A DNA stretch of 64,000 bases from Sphingomonadales bacterium (GTDB lineage: Bacteria; Pseudomonadota; Alphaproteobacteria; SMXS01). A model generated the notes under the pieces. That model saw nothing but the letters and a program-made list of their open reading frames with translations, had not been told where the DNA came from and made no database searches. Positions within the stretch are counted from its first letter, which is position 1. Every line of letters starts with the position of its first letter. This document shows positions 35,402 through 43,699 of the stretch, piece after piece. The stretch is taken from NCBI GenBank assembly GCA_022844405.1, contig JALHLV010000002.1:146821-210820 (forward strand), written 5' to 3'. The translations under genes and the position numbers were made by a program.

Positions 35402-37584
35402 AGCTCTCTCAGGTTCTGGTCCTTGATCGGCAGGTGGCGCACGCGCTTGCCGGTGGCGGCGAAGATGGCATTGAGCACCGCCGGCGCGGCGACGGCGATC
35501 GTCGGCTCGCCAACACCGCCCCAGAAACCGCCGGACGGCATCACGATGGTCTCCACCAGCGGCATGTGCTCGATCCGCATCGAGTTGTAGGTGTCGAAGT
35601 TACGCTCCTGCACCTTGCCGCCCACGAAGGTGATCTCCTGGAACAGCATGGCCGAGAGACCGTAGACGAACGACCCCTCGACCTGCGCCTCGATCTGCTG
35701 CGGGTTCACCGCCATGCCGGGGTCGGTCGCCGCGACGATCCGCTGGATCTTGAGCTTGCCGTCCTTGTCCACCGTGACCTCGGCGCAGGCCGCGGTGTAG
35801 GCGCCGAACGAATAGAAGGCGCTGAGCCCGCGGTGGACGCCGTCGTCCTTGCCCCAGCCGCTCTTTTCCGCAGCCGCCTTCAGCACCGCCTGCAATTCGG
35901 GCGAGTCCTTCATGTACGCAAGACGGAACTCGAGCTTGTCCCGGCCCGCCGCATGCGCGAACTCATCGAGCGCGCAGTCGAGATAGATCGCGTTCTGGTT
36001 CGCGTTGACCCCGCGCCAGAAGCCGGGCCGGACGGGCGGGTTGCGCATGGCATGATCGACGAGCAGGTTGGGGAAGGTGTATTTCAGCGCCTGCGTCTCC
36101 ATGCCGGGCGCCAGATCGGCGGGCGCCAGGCCCTGCATCGTGACCATGTCGAGCCCGTCCTTCAGCGCCTCGGGCCGGAGCGCGGCCAGGATCGACTGCC
36201 CGGCGATCCTGATGTGCAGGCCGGTCAGATTGCCATCCGCGTCGAGCGCGCCCCGGATCAACGCACGCGACGTCGGATGGTAGAAGCCGTGCTCCATGTC
36301 CTCTTCTCGGCTCCACAGCAGCTTGACCGGCGTGCCGGGCATCGACATGGCGATCTTCACGGCCTGACTGACATGGTCGCCGCTGCTGCTGCCCCGGCGG
36401 CCGAAGCCGCCGCCGAGATGCAGTTTGTAGACATCGCACTTCTCGACCGGCAGTTCGGCGGCCTCCGCCACGGAGGCGAGCGCCGACATGCCATCCTGGG
36501 TCGGCACCCATGCCTTGCAGGAGTCCTTGGTCCAGACCACCGTCGCGTTCATCGGCTCCATGCAGGCATGGTTCTGATGCGGCACCCGGTAGGTCGCCTC
36601 GACGATCTTCGCCGCCTTGGCGAACGCCGCCTCGACGTCGCCGCGCTTGTGGCCGACGAAGGCATCGCTCGCGCGCAGGCCCTTCTCCAGCTCCGCCTCG
36701 AAGTCGGCGCTGTTGTAGGGCGTGCCGCCTTGCCACTCGATGGGCAGCGCCTCGAGCGCCGAATTCGCCTGCCACCAGGTATCGGCGACGACGGCGACGG
36801 CATCGTCATGGACGGCGAGCACCTTCCTGACGCCCGGCATCTTCATCACCGCGGCCTGGTCGAAGCTCTTCAGCTTGCCGCCGCGCACCGGGCACGCCTT
36901 GATCGAGGCGTTGAGCATGCCGTCGAGCTTGACGTCGGCGCCGTAGATCTGCGCGCCGGTCAGCTTGTCCGCCGTGTCGAGGCGCTTGACCGGCTTGCCG
37001 GCGATGGTCCACGTCGAGGGATCCTTGAGCGGCACCTTGGTGGGCGGCGCCAGCTTGGCCGCATCTTCGGCCACGGCGCCGAAGGTGACGGTCCGGCCCG
37101 TGGGGCCATGGGTGATCACGCTGTCCTTGGCCGTGCATTCGCCGGCGGGCACCTTCCACCGGGCGGCCGCCGCTTCGATCAGCATGATGCGGGCCGCCGC
37201 GCCGCCCTCGCGGACATATTGGTGGCTGTTGCGGATGCCCCGGCTGCCGCCCGTGAGCATTTCGCCCCAGACCTTGTCGCGCGCCAGATTCGTGCCCGGC
37301 GTGGGGTACTCAGTGACCACCTTGGACCAGTCGCAGTGCAGTTCCTCGGCGACCAGCTGGGCCAGACCCGTCAGCGTGCCCTGGCCCATTTCCGAGCGGG
37401 CGATCCGGATCGTGACCACATCGTCGCGGCCGATATGAACCCAGGCGTTCACCTCCGGCGCCGTGCCGGCGTCCTTCGCCAGCGCCGGCCCGAAGCCGCC
37501 CATGAAGCTGATGGTGAGCCCGGCGCCGGCGACACCCACGCCGATCATGAAGCCGCGGCGGGAGAGGCTTGTCATCTCGTTCAT
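35398..37584 (-). CDS. Molybdopterin-binding subunit of an isoquinoline 1-oxidoreductase-like hydroxylase
   Basis: 728 aa from ATG 37584. A clear Tat signal (LSRRGFMIGVGVAGAGLTISF) places it in the periplasm. Molybdenum-cofactor motifs of the IorB type are visible: ARSEMGQGTLTGLAQL, GGGFGRRGSSSGDHV, RPGFWRGVNANQNA and the C-terminal GGFWGGVGEPTIAVAAPA with the active-site Glu. It hydroxylates N-heterocycles or oxidises aldehydes using electrons delivered outward to cytochrome c. Overlaps the 2Fe-2S subunit by 4 bp and the cytochrome gene by 4 bp. Confidence 0.92.
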   Translation of the reverse strand: MNEMTSLSRRGFMIGVGVAGAGLTISFMGGFGPALAKDAGTAPEVNAWVHIGRDDVVTIRIARSEMGQGTLTGLAQLVAEELHCDWSKVVTEYPTPGTNLARDKVWGEMLTGGSRGIRNSHQYVREGGAAARIMLIEAAAARWKVPAGECTAKDSVITHGPTGRTVTFGAVAEDAAKLAPPTKVPLKDPSTWTIAGKPVKRLDTADKLTGAQIYGADVKLDGMLNASIKACPVRGGKLKSFDQAAVMKMPGVRKVLAVHDDAVAVVADTWWQANSALEALPIEWQGGTPYNSADFEAELEKGLRASDAFVGHKRGDVEAAFAKAAKIVEATYRVPHQNHACMEPMNATVVWTKDSCKAWVPTQDGMSALASVAEAAELPVEKCDVYKLHLGGGFGRRGSSSGDHVSQAVKIAMSMPGTPVKLLWSREEDMEHGFYHPTSRALIRGALDADGNLTGLHIRIAGQSILAALRPEALKDGLDMVTMQGLAPADLAPGMETQALKYTFPNLLVDHAMRNPPVRPGFWRGVNANQNAIYLDCALDEFAHAAGRDKLEFRLAYMKDSPELQAVLKAAAEKSGWGKDDGVHRGLSAFYSFGAYTAACAEVTVDKDGKLKIQRIVAATDPGMAVNPQQIEAQVEGSFVYGLSAMLFQEITFVGGKVQERNFDTYNSMRIEHMPLVETIVMPSGGFWGGVGEPTIAVAAPAVLNAIFAATGKRVRHLPIKDQNLREL

Positions 37585-38051
37585 GCCGGTTCTCCCGCGG
37601 ATGTCTTGGTCTTGGCCAGGTGAATGCCCTTGCGCACGCGCGCCAGGGTGCCGCAACGGCAGATATTGGTGATCTCCAGGTCGATGTCCTCGTCGCTGGG
37701 ATCGGGGTTGTGGTTGAGCATCCCGGCGACCGCCATGATCATCCCGGGCTGGCAATAGCCGCATTGCGGAATGTCCAGTTCCGCCCAGGCCTGCTGGACC
37801 GGGTGACGGCTGTCTTTCGACAGTCCCTCGATGGTGGTGATCTCCTCGCCTTCGTTGACGGCGGCCAGCCGATGGACGCAGGAGCGGACGGATCGGCCCG
37901 CGATATGTACCGTGCAGGCGCCGCATTGCGCGACTCCGCATCCATATTTCGTGCCCGTGAGACCGAGCTGCTCACGCAGCACCCAAAGAAGCGGCGTATT
38001 CTCGTCGGCATCGACCTCGACGGCCTGCCCGTTCACCCTGAGTTTTTTCAT
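37581..38051 (-). CDS. 2Fe-2S subunit of isoquinoline 1-oxidoreductase-like hydroxylase
   Basis: 156 aa from ATG 38051 (GAGAGGACA upstream). The plant-type 2Fe-2S domain (KYGCGVAQCGACTVH, SCVHR) is followed by the four-helix second cluster domain (CGYCQPGMIMA, NICRCGT), as in IorA/CoxS proteins. It carries electrons from the molybdenum site. First gene of the eight-gene operon; the frame continues upstream without family similarity. Confidence 0.94.
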   Translation of the reverse strand: MKKLRVNGQAVEVDADENTPLLWVLREQLGLTGTKYGCGVAQCGACTVHIAGRSVRSCVHRLAAVNEGEEITTIEGLSKDSRHPVQQAWAELDIPQCGYCQPGMIMAVAGMLNHNPDPSDEDIDLEITNICRCGTLARVRKGIHLAKTKTSAGEPA

Positions 38052-38079
38052 CGCTGTCCTCTCGCAAGCTGCCACATCC

Positions 38080-38107
38080 AAGATAGCCGATCCTACACGA
38101 TCGCCAA
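38080..38107 (-). promoter_or_regulatory. Candidate promoter of the iorA-soxA operon
   Basis: On the minus strand TTGGCG, 16 bases, then TATCTT, about 30 bp before the iorA-like ATG. Confidence 0.45.
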
Positions 38108-38234
38108 AGCGTCGGCTGTAATGTTCTGGCAATCAGAGTGTATCGAATAAGTCACCGTGCGGAAATGAGAACAGGGGACTTCAGCATGAGAGGGGGTCGC
38201 TCCAGGCTGCGTCCGCCGCCTTCCAAGCTCGCCG

Positions 38235-38393
38235 TCAGTGGCTCATGTTGCGCATCTGCTCCTGTACGGAGTTGATCTTGCGGTCCCGTTCGGCGGCCTC
38301 GCGCGACTTGTCGCTGGTGGCGGCCGTCGGCGCGCTGTCGGACTGGCACGCGGCCAGCAGGACGGCGGCGATCGCGAACCATAGGCGTTTCAC
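38235..38393 (-). CDS. Small lipoprotein
   Basis: A 52-residue product from GTG 38393 with GGAGGAG 5 nt upstream. MKRLWFAIAAVLLAAC is a textbook lipoprotein signal with lipobox LLAAC; the mature peptide (QSDSAPTAATSDKSREAAER...) is hydrophilic and helix-prone, ending in MRNMSH. Anchored to a membrane, role unknown. It stands alone between the Sox operon and the amidohydrolase. Confidence 0.75.
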   Translation of the reverse strand: MKRLWFAIAAVLLAACQSDSAPTAATSDKSREAAERDRKINSVQEQMRNMSH

Positions 38394-38520
38394 TGGCTCC
38401 TCCCCGGCATTGGACGGTTCATTATAGCGCGAACGCGCGAGCGTTGCGCGCCCGGCGGCAAGAAACTAGCATGGGTGCTGAAAACGGCCGCCGCCCGGGC
38501 GCGGCGCAAGGGAACGTCGG

Positions 38521-39732
38521 ATGACCCGCACCATCTTCATCAACGCCACCCTGCTCGACGGCGAGAACCCGGCCCGCAAGGGCGCAACCGTCGTCGTCGA
38601 AGGCGGGCGCATTGCCGCCACCACGCCGGTGCCGCCGCGCGACGGCGACTCGGTCGTCGATCTCGGGGGCCGCACGCTGATGCCGGGCATGGTCTCAGGC
38701 CACTACCACGCGGTCTATGGCCGGCCCGGCGGCAAGCCCGGCTACACCCGCGACGCCGATCCCGTCCAGCAGGCCTACTGGGCGCTGGGCAACGCGCAAG
38801 TCGCGCTGCGCGCCGGGGTGACCAGCGTGGTCGGCGCCGCGACCTTCGACACCATCGATGCGACCTTGGCCGCCAGCATCGACGCCGGCGACGTGCTCGG
38901 CCCGCGCTTCGTGCCGGCGAGCCGGGCGCTGTCGCCGACGGTCAAGGACAACAGCGGACAGATCATCTCCCACGTCCTGCAATGCGACGGGCCGGAAGCG
39001 TTCCGGCGCGGCGCGCTGCTGGAGATCGGGCGGGGCGCGAAGGTCGTCAAGATCTTCGCCGGCGAGGGCCACGGCCAGTTCGTCGGCCGCGACATGACAG
39101 ACGCCGAGCTGCGCGCCGCCGTCGATGCCGCCCACGAACACGGCGTGCGTACCCGCGCCCATGTGGCCGGCCGCGACAACGTGCTGCGGTGCGCCCAGGT
39201 GGGCGTCGACATCCTCGACCACGCGGACGGCCTGGACGACGCCTGCATCGACGCCATCGCCGAGGCCGGCGCGTTCATGGTGCCCAGCATCTACCTGCCG
39301 TTCGTGGCGCTCCGGAACGGCGGCAAGGGCGGCTCGGGCTATTTCGACCAGGCGAGCCTGGATCACAGCTGCGCCATGCTGGGGCGCGCGATCGAGGCCG
39401 GCGTGAAGCTGGTGCCCGGCGACGATTATGGCGCGGCGGAGCTGCCGCACGGCACCTATGCGAAGGAGCTGACGTGTTACGTGGACTATGCCGGCATCGA
39501 TCCGCTCGAGGTCATCCGGTGGGCGACCCGGAACGGCGGCGTCATGACCGGCATCGCCGACCTGGGTACCATCGCGCCGGGGAAGCTCGCCGACATGCTC
39601 GTCGTCGATGGCGATCCGTCGGCCGACATCGCCCTGCTGTCGCGGTCCGAGCGCCTGGTCGCGGTAATCAAGGACGGCAAGGTGGTCAGCGGCAACCTGC
39701 AGGCGCGTCAGGGGCAGCCCGCGCTGGCCTGA
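38521..39732 (+). CDS. Amidohydrolase family protein
   Basis: 403 aa of the imidazolonepropionase/prolidase-like metal-dependent hydrolases. Metal ligands can be traced: HYH in MVSGHYHAVYG, Lys in AKVVKIFAGEGH (carbamylated in relatives), His in TRAHVAG and DILDHADG, and Asp in VPGDDYG. The C-terminal beta-domain follows (GTIAPGKLADMLVVDGDPSA). It hydrolyses a C-N bond, substrate unknown. Its start is adjacent to GGGAACGTCGG; no operon partner. Confidence 0.9.
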   Translation: MTRTIFINATLLDGENPARKGATVVVEGGRIAATTPVPPRDGDSVVDLGGRTLMPGMVSGHYHAVYGRPGGKPGYTRDADPVQQAYWALGNAQVALRAGVTSVVGAATFDTIDATLAASIDAGDVLGPRFVPASRALSPTVKDNSGQIISHVLQCDGPEAFRRGALLEIGRGAKVVKIFAGEGHGQFVGRDMTDAELRAAVDAAHEHGVRTRAHVAGRDNVLRCAQVGVDILDHADGLDDACIDAIAEAGAFMVPSIYLPFVALRNGGKGGSGYFDQASLDHSCAMLGRAIEAGVKLVPGDDYGAAELPHGTYAKELTCYVDYAGIDPLEVIRWATRNGGVMTGIADLGTIAPGKLADMLVVDGDPSADIALLSRSERLVAVIKDGKVVSGNLQARQGQPALA

Positions 39733-39848
39733 TCACGAGCGAGGTGCCGATCTTTGTCAAATGACCAATTATTCGCTGTCAGGGATCGCCGCCTCCGCTA
39801 AAATGCGGCGCGGGCCTCGCGGCGCCGAAGGCATGGCAGGAGACGACG

Positions 39849-41174
39849 ATGGACGGACTTGAACCTGTGGAAACGGGCGACGGGCAGCTCGGCAAGACCG
39901 TTGGCGTGGCGCTGCGCGGCGATCCGATCACCAGCGACGAATACATTTCGGGCGAGTTCATGCACCGCGAGATGGACATGGTCTGGGCCAAGGTCTGGAA
40001 CGTCGGCGGCATCGCTGCCGAGATTCCCCAGCCCGGCGACTACGTCACCCACCAGCTCGGCCGCGAATCCATCCTGATGGTCCGGCAGGACGACGGTGCG
40101 GTGAAAGCATTCTTCAACGTCTGCCAGCACCGCGGCAACCGGCTGGTCTATGGCGACGGCGGATCGACCGAGACGTTCAGCTGCGTCTATCACGGCTGGA
40201 CGTTCGCGCGCGACGGCGAGCTCATCCAGGCACAGGACCGCGAGGATTTCCGCCGCGGCGATCCCTGCGGCAAGCTGAACCTGGTCGAGATGCCCTGCGA
40301 GGTCTGGGCCGGCTTCATCTGGTACAACATGGACCCGGACTGCAAGCCGCTCGACGTCTTCCTGGGCGGCGTGAAGGCTGAGCTGGACGGCTATCAGATC
40401 GACAAGATGACACGGGTGTTCTACCGGGTCACGGAAGCGCCGTTCAACTACAAGTGCATCCACGACAATTTCTGCGAATCCTACCACCTGCCGACTCTGC
40501 ATCCGCAGATCGGCAGCTACGTGGACGACGACTACAGGAACACCCAGTTCATCATGTACCGGGAAGGCCACAACCTGATGAAGATGAAGGGCGCCCTGCC
40601 TTCCATGCGCGACGCCGGCGGCATCAGCGAGACGCTGGCCAACGAGATGCGCGAATGGGAGCTGAATCCCGCCGAGTTCCGGGACAAGCCGCGCGAGGTG
40701 CGCGCCGCGCTCCAGCGGCAGAAGCGCAAGCTGGGGCCGCAGCGGAACCTCGGCCACTTCCTCGACCTGGAGGACGGCCAGCTCACCGACGCCCATCACT
40801 TCAACATCTTCCCTGGCACCACGATGACCATGCAATCACCGATGATGCTGGGCTTCCAGCGGGCCGAGCCGCATCCGACCGACCCGAACAAGTGCATATT
40901 CGAGCATTGGCGGTTCTCGCACCCGACCCATGACGGCCGCGACATCGTGACGCCGATCGGCGTGTTTCCCTTCCGCGAGGCCGAGCGCGAGGTGATCCCG
41001 TTCGGCGAAGGCTCCATGGGCAGCGTATCGGACCAGGACCTCTATGCCTGCTCCGGCCAGCAGCTGGGCTTCCATTCGCGGGGCTTCCGCAACGCCTACC
41101 TGGCCGACCAGGAAGACCGGGTGCAACAGTTCCACGAGATGCTGCACGACTACATGGACGGGAAGCTGCCCTGA
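39849..41174 (+). CDS. Rieske non-haem iron oxygenase, alpha subunit
   Basis: 441 aa. Rieske 2Fe-2S ligands are CQHRGNR (near residue 92) and CVYHGWTF (near 112). The catalytic mononuclear iron site is in KCIHDNFCESYHLPTLHP, with the bridging Asp, two His and a distal Asp. Large terminal oxygenase subunit of an aromatic- or steroid-type ring hydroxylase. GGAGAC precedes the ATG. No reductase, ferredoxin or small subunit adjoins it. Similar in architecture to the genes at 42043, 49683 and 56587. Confidence 0.93.
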   Translation: MDGLEPVETGDGQLGKTVGVALRGDPITSDEYISGEFMHREMDMVWAKVWNVGGIAAEIPQPGDYVTHQLGRESILMVRQDDGAVKAFFNVCQHRGNRLVYGDGGSTETFSCVYHGWTFARDGELIQAQDREDFRRGDPCGKLNLVEMPCEVWAGFIWYNMDPDCKPLDVFLGGVKAELDGYQIDKMTRVFYRVTEAPFNYKCIHDNFCESYHLPTLHPQIGSYVDDDYRNTQFIMYREGHNLMKMKGALPSMRDAGGISETLANEMREWELNPAEFRDKPREVRAALQRQKRKLGPQRNLGHFLDLEDGQLTDAHHFNIFPGTTMTMQSPMMLGFQRAEPHPTDPNKCIFEHWRFSHPTHDGRDIVTPIGVFPFREAEREVIPFGEGSMGSVSDQDLYACSGQQLGFHSRGFRNAYLADQEDRVQQFHEMLHDYMDGKLP

Positions 41175-41186
41175 GGCAGCCTGCGT

Positions 41187-41867
41187 TCAACCCTTGGCCA
41201 GGCGGGCGATGCCGGCGTCGAACATCAGCGCCAGCTTCTGCGCCACCGTCTCCAGGTCCGACGCCCTGCACCGGCCGCCCGACAGACGGTCGATGCTGCC
41301 GTTTTCCACCAGGATGTGGATGAACGCGGAATTGAGGATGTAGAACGCCCAGTAGACGTCCTCCTCTGCCGCGTCTGGCATCTTGCCGCGCAGCATGCCG
41401 ACGAAGTCCTCGACCACGCTGGCGTATTCGCGTGCGAAGGCCTTGGTATGCGGCTCGGAGCCCGGCGTGTTGGCCGCCAGCGACAGCAGCTTGACATAGG
41501 CCGCCCAGCCTGGGCCGCCATCGAGCGCCCGCCGCACGACCGGCATGACGAAGGCGGTGACGATGTCGGCGATGCTCGCCTGATTGCCGCGTTCAGCCAC
41601 CGCCTGCAGCGAGGCGGCGATGTCGGCCGCATGCTCGGCCGAGCGCCGCATGATGACTTCGGAATAGAGGTCGCCCTTGGTGCCGAAATAGTAGCTCATC
41701 AACCCCAGCGGCACGTCGGCCTTCAGCGCGATCGCGCGGGTGGTGGTGCCCTCGTAGCCCTGCTGCGCGAACAGCATCTCGGCGGCGTCGACGATGCGCT
41801 CCTTGGCGCTCTGGCTGCCTGCCGTCTGCGAATCCGCGGCAGCGCCGGTTCTGGATTTCCTGGCCAA
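41187..41867 (-). CDS. TetR family regulator
   Basis: About 226 aa from a TTG start (AGGA about 9 nt upstream); no ATG or GTG precedes the DNA-binding domain, whose segments are SAKERIVDAAEMLFAQQGY, GTTTRAIALKADVPLGLMSYYF and TKGDLYSEVI. The C-terminal domain ends LALMFDAGIARLAKG. A broken copy of that ending occurs at 43453-43557. It is convergent with the Rieske gene at 39849 and upstream of nothing else on its strand, and probably controls one of the flanking Rieske genes. Confidence 0.88.
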   Translation of the reverse strand: MARKSRTGAAADSQTAGSQSAKERIVDAAEMLFAQQGYEGTTTRAIALKADVPLGLMSYYFGTKGDLYSEVIMRRSAEHAADIAASLQAVAERGNQASIADIVTAFVMPVVRRALDGGPGWAAYVKLLSLAANTPGSEPHTKAFAREYASVVEDFVGMLRGKMPDAAEEDVYWAFYILNSAFIHILVENGSIDRLSGGRCRASDLETVAQKLALMFDAGIARLAKG

Positions 41868-42042
41868 TGGTCGCGGTCCTGAGGTTACCGTGGGGGAACG
41901 GCGGCAGATACTAGCAGCGGGGTCGGGCCGCACCAACCGTTTCGCGGTTCGTCGGACCGGCGCATGGCCGCCACCGGCGGGTCCGGCGGCCCCGATCCCG
42001 GCAATGCGCTCGCCCCCCCAGGCCGGACCCGCGTGTCTGCCG

Positions 42043-43371
42043 CTAGCGGTTCTTCTGCGTCTTGCCTTCGGCGATGTAGCGGTCGATGCCGTTGTGGAAC
42101 TGCTGGATGCGGTTCTCCTGGCCCGACAGATACGCGCCCTTGAAGCCGCGCGACTGGAAGCCGAGCTGCTGGCCGGTCGCCACCTGCAGATCCTGGTCGG
42201 CGGTGAAGCCCACGGTCTTTTCGCCATAGGGGAACTCGTCCCGCCCGGCGACCTTGAATGGGATCATGCCGATGGGGCTGGTAACCCTGCCGTCCGCGTT
42301 CGGCTTGATGGTCATGTGCCAGTGTTCGTAGATGCTGCGGTTGGGGTCGGTCGGGTGCGGTTCGCAGCGCTGCAGCGAGGCGCCGATCGATGACACGGTG
42401 ATCGACGTGCCGGGGAACAGGTTGAAGTGATAGGCGTCGGTCAGCCAACTGTCCTCGACGCGCAGCCAATGATCGAAGCCATGCTCCTGGGCGGTGGCGC
42501 GCTTGTGCTTCTGCATGGCCTCGCGGACGTCCTGGGCGCGGCCCTCGAAATCCTTCGGGTCGAGGCCCCACTGGCGCATCTCGGCGGCCAGGGTCTCGTT
42601 GACGACCGCCGGATCGCTGCCGCGCACCGAAGGCATGCAGCCCTTCATCTTCATCAGGCTGTGGTGGCCGTCGAACAGCTCGAAGGTGGTGTTCCGGTAG
42701 TCGTCGTCATAGTAGTCGGCGAGCTGCGGATGGGCGGTCGGCAGATGGTACGACTCGCAGAAATTGTCGTGCAGCGCCTTCCAGTTGAACGCGACCTCGG
42801 TGACCCGGTAGAAGGTCCGCGTCATGTTCTGGAGCTGGTGGGTGTCGAAATAGGTCTTCACCGGGCCGAGGAAGCTGCCCAGCGACGGTGCGTGCTCGTC
42901 CATGTTGTACCAAATGAAGCCAGCGTAATCCTCGCACGGAATCTGCGTCAGACCGAGTTTGCCGCACGGATTGCCCTGCGGGAAATCCTCCTCGTCCTGT
43001 ACCTTGATCAGGGTGCCGTCATGGCCGAAGGTCCAGCCGTGATAGGAGCAGACGAAGGCATCCGCCGAGCCTTCGCGCGCCTGGGTCAGCCGGTTGCCGC
43101 GGTGCGGGCATACATTGTGGAAGGCGCGGATCGAACCGTCGTCCTGCCGCACCATGAGGATCGAGTCGCGGCCCAGCGGGTGGACGACGAAATCGCCCGG
43201 CTCGGGAATCTCCGCCGACCGGCCGCCGATGTTCCAGACCCGCGCCCACATGTAATCCAGCTCGAGTTCCATGAACTCGCGCGAGGTGTAGCGGTCGCCG
43301 GTGATGCGGACCTCCTCGGGCACGACCCGGTTGGCGCCGCCTGAAATCGGCCTGTTGAGCGTCGTCGACAT
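42043..43371 (-). CDS. Rieske non-haem iron oxygenase, alpha subunit
   Basis: 442 aa from ATG 43371 (GAGGAAGAC upstream). Rieske ligands CPHRGNR and CSYHGWTF; catalytic segment KALHDNFCESYHLPTAHP. Close in architecture to the 39849 product (shared DDYRNT, HSLMKMKG-type segments), so the two probably arose by duplication. A palindrome (43410-43425) lies about 40 bp upstream. No electron-transfer partners nearby. Confidence 0.93.
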   Translation of the reverse strand: MSTTLNRPISGGANRVVPEEVRITGDRYTSREFMELELDYMWARVWNIGGRSAEIPEPGDFVVHPLGRDSILMVRQDDGSIRAFHNVCPHRGNRLTQAREGSADAFVCSYHGWTFGHDGTLIKVQDEEDFPQGNPCGKLGLTQIPCEDYAGFIWYNMDEHAPSLGSFLGPVKTYFDTHQLQNMTRTFYRVTEVAFNWKALHDNFCESYHLPTAHPQLADYYDDDYRNTTFELFDGHHSLMKMKGCMPSVRGSDPAVVNETLAAEMRQWGLDPKDFEGRAQDVREAMQKHKRATAQEHGFDHWLRVEDSWLTDAYHFNLFPGTSITVSSIGASLQRCEPHPTDPNRSIYEHWHMTIKPNADGRVTSPIGMIPFKVAGRDEFPYGEKTVGFTADQDLQVATGQQLGFQSRGFKGAYLSGQENRIQQFHNGIDRYIAEGKTQKNR

Positions 43372-43409
43372 GTCTTCCTCGCACCCGTTCCTTAGCGCAT
43401 CCAGTTTAG

Positions 43410-43425
43410 TTGTACGATCGACCAA
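43410..43425. promoter_or_regulatory. Candidate operator upstream of Rieske gene 42043
   Basis: TTGTACGATCGACCAA, an imperfect palindrome, has the right arm TCGACCAA shared with the site at 47247-47263, and its inverse matches the left arm TTGGTCGA at 48103. Confidence 0.5.
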
Positions 43426-43452
43426 TGCAACGGAAATTCTGTTCCGTCGGGC

Positions 43453-43557
43453 TCAAAGTTCCGCCAGCCTCGCGATTCCCGCCTCGAACAGCAGCGCCAT
43501 CTTCTCGGCCGCCGTGCTCGCGGCCTCTTCCACACTATCGAGCTTTCGGCGTGCCAT
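43453..43557 (-). pseudogene. TetR C-terminal remnant
   Basis: A 34-codon frame ends AAEKMALLFEAGIARLAEL, closely resembling the last residues of the TetR at 41187 (VAQKLALMFDAGIARLAKG). No DNA-binding domain is attached. It looks like the tail of a deleted paralogue. The rest of 43372-43699 holds a palindrome and two hairpins, no gene. Confidence 0.55.
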
Positions 43558-43569
43558 GCCCGTCCGGCC

Positions 43570-43607
43570 AAAAAAAGAAGCGCCGGAGGCTGGATGCCGC
43601 CGGCGCC
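43570..43607 (-). terminator. Rho-independent terminator after the TonB receptor
   Basis: On the minus strand GCGCCGG pairs with CCGGCGC (43606-43600 with 43586-43580) and is followed by TTCTTTTTTT. It is placed to end the transcript of the receptor at 43700. Confidence 0.7.
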
Positions 43608-43660
43608 AAAGATGCGCCCCTGGGGAGTTGGGTCGGGGCGCGCAGCTCAGGCTTGAGGGC

Positions 43661-43692
43661 CGCCCGGCCCGCGCGTCGGCGCGGGCCGGGCG
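43661..43692 (-). terminator. Very strong GC hairpin just after the TonB receptor stop
   Basis: CGCCCGGCCCGCGC pairs perfectly over 14 bp with GCGCGGGCCGGGCG around a four-base loop, starting 8 bp after the stop codon. No T run follows, so it may protect the mRNA 3' end, with the next hairpin doing termination. Confidence 0.5.
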
Positions 43693-43699
43693 AACGATC

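Noticed and set aside
35434..37623. 729-codon open frame antisense to the molybdopterin subunit
   Set aside because: The opposite strand has a Tat signal and molybdenum-cofactor motifs; this frame has none.
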